Source of the DNA: Lysobacteraceae bacterium
GTDB taxonomy: Bacteria; Pseudomonadota; Gammaproteobacteria; Xanthomonadales; Xanthomonadaceae
Length of the DNA stretch: 64,000 bases
Assembly: GCA_016789405.1 (NCBI GenBank)
Contig: JAEUPQ010000015.1
Coordinates: 230,204 to 294,203, forward strand
Direction: 5' to 3'
The notes beneath the pieces are model-generated. The model was not told the DNA's origin. It made no database searches and worked only from the letters and a program-made list of their open reading frames with translations. The number at the start of each line of letters is the position of its first letter. The first letter of the stretch is position 1. The translations under genes and the position numbers were made by a program. Positions 32,311-42,758 of the stretch are shown one piece after another.

Positions 32311-33363
32311 ATGCGCAAGACCTGTTTCCTGACCGCCGCCGGCCTGCTGGCCGCGCTCACCGTCCTGCCTGCGCAGGCGCAGTGGTACGGCGACGACGAT
32401 CGCTACGACGACCGCTATGGCTACGACGGCCATGACGGTTATGGCCACGACGGCTATGGCTACAACAACAGCACCTTCCGCTGCGAATCGCGCGATCGAC
32501 GCACCACGCGCTGTCCGACGCGCGGATACCGCGTGCTGCTGATCCGCCAATACTCCGACATGCCCTGCGTGCGTGGACGCAGCTGGGGCCAGGATGGTTA
32601 CGGCGTTTGGGTCACCAATGGTTGCCGCGCGCTGTTCCGCTTCGACGACCGCGGCAACTGGGGCTGGAACAACAACAACGGCTGGAACAACAACGGCTGG
32701 AACAACAACGGCTGGAACAACAACGGGCATTACGGCAACGATTTCGTTCGCTGCGAATCCCGCGACAACCGCAGTCGCACCTGTCCGATGTCGGTCGGAC
32801 GCAACAATGGCATCCGTCTGGTGCGCCAGTTGTCCGACACGCCCTGCATCGAAGGGCGGAACTGGGGCGTGAGTCGCAACGGTGTCTGGGTCAGTGGCGG
32901 TTGCCGCGCCGAATTCGTGGTGAGCCGTGGCCGTGGCCGCGAACGCCCGCCAGGCGATCTCGGCAACATCCGTCCTCCGGGCGATCTGGGCAATGGCTAT
33001 CCGCCGGGTGGCCGCGTCCATCGGCAGGGCAGCGACGAGGGCCCGCCGCCGGGCGTGATCGTCGATGAGCGCAGTGGTCGCAACCGTGGCCCGCGCCAGG
33101 TGGACTTGCCGCCTCCGGGTGTCATTTCTGGGCCTGTCGGCGGTGTTGGACAGACCGGTCTGCCGCCGGGCCAGATCCAGGGTGCGCCACGCCCGCGTCC
33201 GCGACCGATCAGCGTCGCGCAGGGCGACAACCGCCCGCCTCCGGGACCGCCGCCGTCATCGGGACCGGCGCCCGGCGTCTTCCGCACCGTGCCTGCCGAG
33301 CAGGCGCCGGCCGCACGACCGGGCTTGCAGGGCCAGGAAGAGCGCAGTCGCGAGACGCCCTGA
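32311..33363 (+). CDS. Exported DUF3011 protein with Asn/Gly repeats and Pro-rich tail
   Basis: A 350-aa secreted protein with a clear signal peptide (MRKTCFLTAAGLLAALTVLPAQAQ). Two DUF3011-type modules each begin with CESRD and contain R...C...R...VRQ.SD.PC..G..WG......VWV..GCRA (about residues 57-110 and 147-205), giving eight paired Cys. Between them are four tandem WNNN(N)G units. The last 140 residues are a disordered Pro/Gly/Arg-rich tail with PPG repeats. DUF3011 has no established function. The gene stands alone between epmA and mtnA. Confidence 0.82.
   Translation: MRKTCFLTAAGLLAALTVLPAQAQWYGDDDRYDDRYGYDGHDGYGHDGYGYNNSTFRCESRDRRTTRCPTRGYRVLLIRQYSDMPCVRGRSWGQDGYGVWVTNGCRALFRFDDRGNWGWNNNNGWNNNGWNNNGWNNNGHYGNDFVRCESRDNRSRTCPMSVGRNNGIRLVRQLSDTPCIEGRNWGVSRNGVWVSGGCRAEFVVSRGRGRERPPGDLGNIRPPGDLGNGYPPGGRVHRQGSDEGPPPGVIVDERSGRNRGPRQVDLPPPGVISGPVGGVGQTGLPPGQIQGAPRPRPRPISVAQGDNRPPPGPPPSSGPAPGVFRTVPAEQAPAARPGLQGQEERSRETP
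32664..32726 (+). repeat. Tandem 15-bp GGCTGGAACAACAAC repeats
   Basis: Four tandem units of about 15 bp (the first extended by one AAC codon) encode Gly-Trp-Asn-Asn-Asn in the linker of the DUF3011 protein. The DNA identity of the copies suggests slippage-driven length variation. Confidence 0.8.
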
Positions 33364-33400
33364 GCCATCTCGACGGCCTTCGATCCCATGCCATCCAACA

Positions 33401-33424
33401 GCGACCCGGTTTCGGCCGGGTCGC
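33401..33424 (+). terminator. Hairpin between the DUF3011 gene and mtnA
   Basis: A perfect 9-bp stem, GCGACCCGG (33401-33409) and CCGGGTCGC (33416-33424), with a 6-nt loop, lies 37 bp after the stop at 33363. No T-run follows. It probably ends the upstream transcript. Confidence 0.55.
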
Positions 33425-33440
33425 GTCGTGTCCGGACCGG

Positions 33441-33446
33441 TAGAAT
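33441..33446 (+). promoter_or_regulatory. -10-like TAGAAT placed for leaderless transcription of mtnA
   Basis: TAGAAT ends six bases before ATG 33453. With usual -10 to start-site spacing, transcription would begin at or beside the A of the start codon. No Shine-Dalgarno sequence precedes the ATG, which fits. The -35 region is not recognisable. Confidence 0.4.
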
Positions 33447-33452
33447 GTGCGG

Positions 33453-34529
33453 ATGACCGACCCCATCGATTACGCGCGCTACGACCGCATCCGCCCCATC
33501 CGCTGGACCGGCGACACGCTGGAACTGCTCGACCAGCGCAAGCTCCCCTTCGAAGTCCGCTACATCCCGTGCAGCACCTGCGCGTCGGTCGCGGTTGCGA
33601 TCCATGCGCTCATCGTGCGCGGCGCGCCGGCCATCGGCATCGCCGCAGCCTGGGGCGTGGTGCTGGCTGCTCGTGAACTGGACGCTTCCGGTGCGGGCGC
33701 CGGATTGGATGCCGCAGCTGCGGCCGAATACCTGGAACCGGCGATGCAGCAGCTCAATGCCGCGCGCCCGACCGCCGTGAACCTGGCCTGGGCGCTGCAG
33801 CGCATGCGCCGCGCACTGGCGACTGCCGGAGAAGACTGGCGCGGCGTGCTCCTGCGCGAGGCCCGCGCGATCGCCGACGAGGATCTCGCTGCGAACCACC
33901 GAATGGGCAAGCTCGGTGCAGCACTGATCGCCAACGGCAGCGGCGTACTGACCCACTGCAATACCGGCTCTCTCGCGACGGCCGGTTTCGGTACCGCACT
34001 CGGCGTCATCCGAGCCGGTGTCGCACAGGGCAGGGTGGAGCGCGTCTACGCAGGCGAAACGCGTCCGTGGCTCCAGGGTGCGCGCCTCACGGTGTGGGAA
34101 CTGCAGCAGGACGGCATCGACGCCACGCTGATCGCCGATTCCGCCGCATCCCACCTGATGAAGACCGGCCAGGTGCAGTGGGTCATCGTCGGTGCCGATC
34201 GCATCTGCGCCAACGGCGACACCGCGAACAAGATCGGCACCTACCAGCTTGCCATCGCCGCGCGCTACCACGGCGTGAAGTTCATGGTCGTGGCGCCTTC
34301 GTCGACGGTCGACATGGCCACGCCCAACGGCGGCAAGATCGAGATTGAGGAGCGCGATCCGGGCGAACTGCTCGGCGTCGGCGGCGCGCGCACCGTGGCC
34401 GATGGCATCCGGGCTTGGAATCCCGTGTTCGACGTGACGCCTTCCGAACTGATCGACGCCATCGTCACCGAACGCGGCGTGGTGGAGCGTCCGAACCGGG
34501 TCTCGATGCAGACCTTCTTCGGGCACTGA
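33453..34529 (+). CDS. mtnA: S-methyl-5-thioribose-1-phosphate isomerase MtnA
   Basis: A 358-aa enzyme converting methylthioribose-1-phosphate to methylthioribulose-1-phosphate in the methionine salvage pathway. Catalytic Cys169 is in [12 protein letters not shown], and Asp249 is in [20 protein letters not shown]; the N-terminal [12 protein letters not shown] block is typical. A GTG two codons upstream is an alternative start. Other mtn genes are not adjacent, but the terminal transaminase (ybdL) with its omega-amidase lies about 27 kb upstream in this window. Confidence 0.95.
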   Translation: MTDPIDYARYDRIRPIRWTGDTLELLDQRKLPFEVRYIPCSTCASVAVAIHALIVRGAPAIGIAAAWGVVLAARELDASGAGAGLDAAAAAEYLEPAMQQLNAARPTAVNLAWALQRMRRALATAGEDWRGVLLREARAIADEDLAANHRMGKLGAALIANGSGVLTHCNTGSLATAGFGTALGVIRAGVAQGRVERVYAGETRPWLQGARLTVWELQQDGIDATLIADSAASHLMKTGQVQWVIVGADRICANGDTANKIGTYQLAIAARYHGVKFMVVAPSSTVDMATPNGGKIEIEERDPGELLGVGGARTVADGIRAWNPVFDVTPSELIDAIVTERGVVERPNRVSMQTFFGH

Positions 34530-34576
34530 GTCCAGCGACGGCGACCAGAACGCAAGTCCCTGTTTCCGCATGGGAA

Positions 34577-34594
34577 ATGCCGCTCCGGCGGCAT
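34577..34594 (+). terminator. Candidate terminator after mtnA
   Basis: A 7-bp stem with tetraloop, ATGCCGC-TCCG-GCGGCAT, lies 47 bp after the mtnA stop. No T-run follows. It is modest evidence. Confidence 0.4.
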
Positions 34595-34613
34595 GCCGGT
34601 GACCCGGCTCGCG

Positions 34614-34622
34614 TGATACACT
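34614..34622 (+). promoter_or_regulatory. Possible extended -10 promoter for gyrA
   Basis: TGATACACT matches an extended -10 element (TG-n-TACACT) about 150 bp before the gyrA ATG, in a 244-bp gap without genes. The -35 is weak. A hairpin, GGGTGTTG/CAACACCC (34700-34707 and 34715-34722), lies in the presumed leader. Confidence 0.35.
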
Positions 34623-34773
34623 CGGATGTTCGCGCGAAAGCCTCGCGCGGGCTCCGTGACATGCCGCCATCGGCCGCCATCCACACCGGCGCCGGGCACG
34701 GGTGTTGTCCCGGGCAACACCCCAGGTAACCCCTCGCTTCCGCAGCGCAGCCCCTCCAGCACAAGAAGTCGTA

Positions 34774-37500
<2,727 letters not shown>

Positions 37501-37525
37501 CGCATCGCTCCCGAGAGCAGTGAAA

Positions 37526-37553
37526 CGACAGGCCGCCTTCGGGCGGCCTGTCG
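37526..37553 (+). terminator. Rho-independent-type terminator of gyrA
   Basis: A perfect 12-bp stem with UUCG tetraloop: CGACAGGCCGCC (37526-37537), loop TTCG, GGCGGCCTGTCG (37542-37553), 25 bp after the stop codon. Only two T follow, but the stem is very stable. Confidence 0.85.
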
Positions 37554-37732
37554 CGTTCTGGCCGCCGAATGGCCGTGGGAACGTCTCGAAACAAAGGGGC
37601 AGAAAGAAGAACGGAACGTGTTTCCCTCGATGTTCCGGCAATCGAATTTCGGGTTTCGTTGCCGACCGTTAATGTTAAGAAAAAGTCAAAATTTCGTTCT
37701 GAAAAAGTGATGCGATAAGCGGAAAGCTCTCT

Positions 37733-37738
37733 ATACTC
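37733..37738 (+). promoter_or_regulatory. AT-rich promoter of the alpha-2-macroglobulin gene
   Basis: TATACT lies 23 bp before the start codon, preceded by an unusually AT-rich tract (about 37665-37712, with GTTAATGTTAAGAAAAAGTC and AAAATTTC) that resembles an UP element. The AGGAGGT Shine-Dalgarno at 37751-37757 is nearly perfect but only four bases from ATG 37761. A standard -35 is not evident. Confidence 0.5.
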
Positions 37739-37760
37739 CGCCCAACATCCAGGAGGTCGT

Positions 37761-40700
37761 ATGCGTCGCTCGTCGTGGTTCGGGTTGGTGAGTCGGGTTC
37801 GTGGTCGGAAGGACGGTCGCGTGTTGAAGATCGATGCCGGACGATGGCTGGCGGGGCTCCTGATGATCCTGTTGGTTGCCGTGCTCGCCGGTTGTGGCGA
37901 CAGGGAAAAGGGACAACTGCCCGAGGTCAGCGGCGAGGCCATCCAGGCCAAGCGCGAGGAGATCAAGGAATTCACCCTGGTGCGCGGGTATCCCGACCAG
38001 GACGGTGACGACCTCGCCATCGCGCTGGAATTCTCCCGCCCGCTGGTCGGCACCCAGGACTTCGACAAGCTGATCGTCTTCTCCACCGAGGTGAAGGAGA
38101 AGAGTGGCTGGAAGCTCGACGACAGCGGCAGGATCCTGCGCTTTCCCTACGTGACGGCGAACACCGAGTACACGCTGACCGTATCGTCGAAGCTTGCGGC
38201 TGCCGACGGCAGCACGCTTGGTCGGGACATCGAACAGAAGGTCTACACCGGTGAACTGAAGCCGGCGGTGGGTTTCGCGTCGCAGGGCAGCGTCCTGCCC
38301 GCGCGGGACAGCCGCGGCCTGCCGGTGGTGTCGGTCAACGTGCAGGAAGTCGACGTCGAATTCCTGCGCGTTCGCGAGAAGCAGCTGCCGAAATTCTTCG
38401 CCGAGTACCAGCGCGGCGGGCGCCGCAGCAGTTGGGAACTCGACAGCGAGTACGACGAGAAGTCGCCGCTCGGCGAACTTGCCGAGCCCGTCTACACCAA
38501 TCGTTTCGTGCTCGGCGGCAAGCGCAACGAGCGCGCGGTCACCTACCTGCCGATCCAGGACATCGACGAGCTGCAGGAGCCGGGCCTGTACTTCGCGGTG
38601 ATGAAGCGTACCGGCACCTTCAGCGGCGAGTTCGAGACGACCTTCTTCACGGTCAGCGACATCGGCCTGCACGTGCGCGCCTACAAGGACAAGCTGTTCG
38701 TCCACACCGCGTCGCTGCAGGATGGCAGCGGGATCAAGGGCGTCGACCTGCACATCCTCGACGCCGCCGGCGAGACCCGCCTCAAGGCCAGCACCGACCG
38801 CAACGGCAACGCGCTGGTGAACTACAAGCTGGACGCAGCCCATGTGCTGGTCGCGCGTCGTGGCAGCGACGTCTCGATGCTGCCGTTCAACCAGCCGGCG
38901 CTGGACCTGTCGGAATTCGCGGTGAGCGGTCGCGAGCCAGCCTGGTTCGACGTGTTCGCATGGTCCGGTCGCGACCTCTATCGCCCGGGCGAAACCGTAC
39001 GCATCTCGGCGCTGCTGCGCGACAACGACGGCAAGCCCGTGCCGATGAAGGGCAAGCAGGCGCAGCCGCTGTTCGTCCGCCTGAAGCAGCCCGACGGCAA
39101 GCCCTTCGTCGAGAGCCGCATCGAAGCCGGTCCGCAGGGCTACTACAGCTTCCAGAAACTCATTCCGGTGGATGCGCCCACCGGCCGCTGGCAGGTCGAA
39201 TTCCGCACCGATCCCGCGAGCAGCGACGCCGTGCAGGGCATGAGCCTGCGCATCGAGGAATTCCTGCCCGAGCGCATGAAGCTCGACCTCAATACCGCCG
39301 ACGCCGTGCTGCGCCCGGGCAAGCCCATCCAGCTCGACGCCGTCGGTGCCTATCTCTACGGCGCGCCCGCATCCGGCAACCGCTTCACCGCCAAGCTCGC
39401 GGTCGCGGTGGAGCAGCATCCGCTGGAAGGCATGCCCGGCTATTTCTTCGGTGACCCGACGCTGAAGCTGCCGAAGGAAGCGAAGGACGTCATCGACACC
39501 ACCTTCGGCGCCGACGGCAAGCTGTCGCAGGCGATCGCCTTGCCGGACGAAGCGAAGGCGGTGTCGCCGATCGCGGCGATCGTGTCCGGCAGCCTGTTCG
39601 AGACCGGTGGCCGCAGCGTCAACCGCTCGATCAAGCGCGTGATGTGGCCGGCCGATGCGCTGGTCGGCGTGCGCCCGCTGTTCGACGACAAGGACGGTGC
39701 CGACAGCGATACCAATGCCGGCTTCCAGCTCACCCGTGTGGGCAGCGACGGCAAGCCGCGCCCCGCGAAAGGCCTGAAGGTGACGCTGGTGCGCGAGCAC
39801 CGCGACTACCACTGGAACTACGACGATGACGAAGGCTGGGACTACGACTTCACCACGCGTTTCGAGAACATCGAGACGCGCACGCTGGATGTCGGCCTGA
39901 GCCCTGCAAAGATCGATTTTCCGGTGAAGTGGGGCGCCTATCGCGTCGACGTGCTCGATCCGTCCACCGGACTGACCACGCGCTATCCGTTCCAGGCCGG
40001 CTGGAGCTGGGACGACGACAACCGCGGCCTGGACGCGCGTCCCGACAAGGTCAAGCTCGCGCTCGACAAGACCTCGTACGTCGCCGGCGACACGCTGAAG
40101 GTGACGGTGACGCCGCCGCATCCGGGCGTTGCGCTGCTGATGGTCGAAGCCGACCGGATGCTGTACGTGCAGGAAGTCGAAGTGAAGCGCGGCAGCACCT
40201 TCGAGATCCCGGTCACCAAGGATTGGGACCGCCACGACGTGTACGTGACCGCGCTGGTGTTCCGCGGTGGCAGCGCGCAGAGCAAGATCACCCCGGCGCG
40301 CGCCGTCGGCGTGGCCCACGTGCCCATGAACCGCACCGCACGCAAGGTCGCCGTGACCTTGTCCGCACCGAAGCTGATGCTGCCCGAGCAGATCATGTCG
40401 ACCACGGTCTCGGCACCCGCGCTGGCAGGCCAGGACGCCTATGTCACGGTATCGGCAGTGGACGTAGGCATCCTCAACATCACCCGCTTCCCCGTGCCCG
40501 ACGCCAACAAGCACTTCTTCGCGCAGCGTCGCCTGGGCGTGGACGCCTACGATGTGTACGGTCGCGTCATCGAAAGCCTGGACGGCGAGATCGGTTCGAT
40601 CCGCTTCGGTGGCGACATGGCGCTGCAACCGCTCGCGCAGGCGCGTCGGCCGACCTCGAAGGTCAAGACGGTCGATCTGTTCTCGGGGCCGGTGAAGCTC

Positions 40701-42737
40701 GACGCCAAGGGCAATGCTCGCATCGCGCTCAAGGTGCCCGACTTCAACGGCACGCTGCGCGTCTCGGCGCTGGTGTATTCGGCCGAACGCTTCGGCAACG
40801 CCGACACCGAAACGCTCGTCCGTGCGCCGATCGTCGCCGAGGCCAGCTATCCGCGCGTCATGGCGCCGGGCGACCGCAGCACCGTCACGCTGGATCTCAC
40901 CAACTTCAGCGGCAAGCCGGGCACGTTCAACGTGCAGGTCGATGGCATCGGCCCGCTCGACATCGCACAGGGCGCCCGCACTGCCAAGCTGGCGATCGGC
41001 GGCAAGACCACGCTGAGCTTCCCGCTCACCGCGACCGAGGGATACACGACGGCGAAGATCCGCGTGCGCGTCGATGGCAACGGCCACAAGGTCGATCGCC
41101 AGTTCGACGTGCCGGTGCGTCCGGCATGGCCCAGCGTGCTGCGCGCACGTACGGTCTCGATCAGCGAATTGTCGGCGATCAACCTCGATGCCGGCATGGC
41201 CGACGGCCTGATGCCGGGTTCCGTGACTGCGCAGATGAGCGTCAGCGCGTTGCCGCCGATTCCGTTCGCCAGCGCGCTCAAGGACGTGCTCGAATATCCC
41301 TACGGCTGCGCCGAACAGACCACCAGCAAGGGTTACGCCGCGCTGGTGATGGATGCCGATACCGCGAAGATGCTCGATGCCAAGGGCCTCGATGCCGCGA
41401 CCCGCAAGGCGCGGATGGATGGCGCGTTCGGACGGCTCGCCTCGATGCAGGTCAGCAACGGACACTTCTCGATGTGGGGCGATGACGATTACGTCAATCC
41501 GCTGCTGACGCCGTACATCGTCGAGTTCCTGCTCGACGCGCGCAACGCCGGCTTCGCCGTGCCGGATGGCATGCTGCAGAAGGCGCTGAAGCGGTTGAAC
41601 GAAGACCTGCTCGCGGGCGGCAACGAGTTCTACGGGCGCGATCATCGCGAGCACCTGAAGTTCGCGTACAAGGCGCATGCCGGCTATGCGCTGGCCCGCG
41701 TCAACCGCGCGCCATTGGGCACCTTGCGCGCGCTCTACGACAACGACCGCGACGAAGCGAAGAACGGCCTGTCGCTGGTGCACCTGGGCCTGGCGCTGTC
41801 GCTGCAGGGCGACAAGAACCGCGGCGCCAAGGCGATCGCCGCCGGTTTCGCGTACAAGGGCGATCGCCACGGCTACCTGGGCGACTACAGCAGCCCGCTG
41901 CGCGACAGCGCGCTGATGATCGCGCTCACTCGCGAGAACGGACTGAGTCGCCCCGAGTACGACGCCAAGGTGATCGCGCTGGGCAAGGAACTGGATGTGC
42001 GTCGCGGCGAGCGCTGGTTCTATCTCAGCACGCAGGAGCAGGTGGCCCTGGCCCGCGTGGGCAAGGCCTTGCTGGCAGACCAGAAGAAGCTCGTCTCCGG
42101 CACGTGGACACTGGGCGACGAGAGCGTGCCGGTGCAGGATCGGCGCATGCATGGCCGGCGCATCGACTACGCCACGCTGGCCAAGGGCTTCCGTTTCGAT
42201 CCCAAGGGCGCGACGCCGCTGTATGCCAGCCTGGAAGTCGCGGGCGTGCCGCGCACCGCGCCGGCCGAAGACAAGTCGGTGATCGGCATCGAACGCAAGT
42301 GGTACACCACCGACGGCCAGCCCTGGAAACCGGGTCCGCTCAAGGAAGGCGAGGCGCTGATCGTGTCGCTCAGCATCACCGCCGACCAGACAATGCCCGA
42401 TGCACTGCTCGTCGACCTGCTGCCGGCCGGCCTGGAGATCGAGAACTTCAACCTCAGCGATGCCAAGCAGTGGGCCGACGTGGTGGTGGACGGGATCGAG
42501 ATCACCGATCGCGGCAGCGCCGCCGACGTGCTGCACGAGGAGTATCGCGACGACCGATTCGTCGCTGCGCTGAAGTTGAGCGCAGGGCAGACCGCACGCG
42601 TCTTCTACCTCGTGCGTGCGGTCACGCCGGGCACGTACACGGTGCCGCCGTCGCTGGTCGAGGACATGTACCGGCCGCAGCTGCGCGGCGTGGGCAAGTC
42701 GACGCCGGCGACGATCACGGTGGTGCAGCCGAAGTAA
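37761..42737 (+). CDS. yfhM: Bacterial alpha-2-macroglobulin lipoprotein (YfhM type)
   Basis: A 1658-aa periplasmic lipoprotein protease trap. The lipobox LAGC places the modified Cys at residue 45, after an unusually long basic N-region; an internal GTG or TTG could give a shorter signal. Macroglobulin-like beta domains follow, then the thioester motif CAEQ at residues 1183-1186 (YPYGCAEQTTS) within the alpha/alpha toroid and a C-terminal receptor-like domain. The thioester is thought to trap attacking proteases covalently. pbpC follows after 21 bp, the same pairing known in E. coli, where the two are proposed to defend and repair the envelope. Confidence 0.93.
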   Translation: MRRSSWFGLVSRVRGRKDGRVLKIDAGRWLAGLLMILLVAVLAGCGDREKGQLPEVSGEAIQAKREEIKEFTLVRGYPDQDGDDLAIALEFSRPLVGTQDFDKLIVFSTEVKEKSGWKLDDSGRILRFPYVTANTEYTLTVSSKLAAADGSTLGRDIEQKVYTGELKPAVGFASQGSVLPARDSRGLPVVSVNVQEVDVEFLRVREKQLPKFFAEYQRGGRRSSWELDSEYDEKSPLGELAEPVYTNRFVLGGKRNERAVTYLPIQDIDELQEPGLYFAVMKRTGTFSGEFETTFFTVSDIGLHVRAYKDKLFVHTASLQDGSGIKGVDLHILDAAGETRLKASTDRNGNALVNYKLDAAHVLVARRGSDVSMLPFNQPALDLSEFAVSGREPAWFDVFAWSGRDLYRPGETVRISALLRDNDGKPVPMKGKQAQPLFVRLKQPDGKPFVESRIEAGPQGYYSFQKLIPVDAPTGRWQVEFRTDPASSDAVQGMSLRIEEFLPERMKLDLNTADAVLRPGKPIQLDAVGAYLYGAPASGNRFTAKLAVAVEQHPLEGMPGYFFGDPTLKLPKEAKDVIDTTFGADGKLSQAIALPDEAKAVSPIAAIVSGSLFETGGRSVNRSIKRVMWPADALVGVRPLFDDKDGADSDTNAGFQLTRVGSDGKPRPAKGLKVTLVREHRDYHWNYDDDEGWDYDFTTRFENIETRTLDVGLSPAKIDFPVKWGAYRVDVLDPSTGLTTRYPFQAGWSWDDDNRGLDARPDKVKLALDKTSYVAGDTLKVTVTPPHPGVALLMVEADRMLYVQEVEVKRGSTFEIPVTKDWDRHDVYVTALVFRGGSAQSKITPARAVGVAHVPMNRTARKVAVTLSAPKLMLPEQIMSTTVSAPALAGQDAYVTVSAVDVGILNITRFPVPDANKHFFAQRRLGVDAYDVYGRVIESLDGEIGSIRFGGDMALQPLAQARRPTSKVKTVDLFSGPVKLDAKGNARIALKVPDFNGTLRVSALVYSAERFGNADTETLVRAPIVAEASYPRVMAPGDRSTVTLDLTNFSGKPGTFNVQVDGIGPLDIAQGARTAKLAIGGKTTLSFPLTATEGYTTAKIRVRVDGNGHKVDRQFDVPVRPAWPSVLRARTVSISELSAINLDAGMADGLMPGSVTAQMSVSALPPIPFASALKDVLEYPYGCAEQTTSKGYAALVMDADTAKMLDAKGLDAATRKARMDGAFGRLASMQVSNGHFSMWGDDDYVNPLLTPYIVEFLLDARNAGFAVPDGMLQKALKRLNEDLLAGGNEFYGRDHREHLKFAYKAHAGYALARVNRAPLGTLRALYDNDRDEAKNGLSLVHLGLALSLQGDKNRGAKAIAAGFAYKGDRHGYLGDYSSPLRDSALMIALTRENGLSRPEYDAKVIALGKELDVRRGERWFYLSTQEQVALARVGKALLADQKKLVSGTWTLGDESVPVQDRRMHGRRIDYATLAKGFRFDPKGATPLYASLEVAGVPRTAPAEDKSVIGIERKWYTTDGQPWKPGPLKEGEALIVSLSITADQTMPDALLVDLLPAGLEIENFNLSDAKQWADVVVDGIEITDRGSAADVLHEEYRDDRFVAALKLSAGQTARVFYLVRAVTPGTYTVPPSLVEDMYRPQLRGVGKSTPATITVVQPK

Positions 42738-42758
42738 GGTCGCGCAGGACTCGTCACC

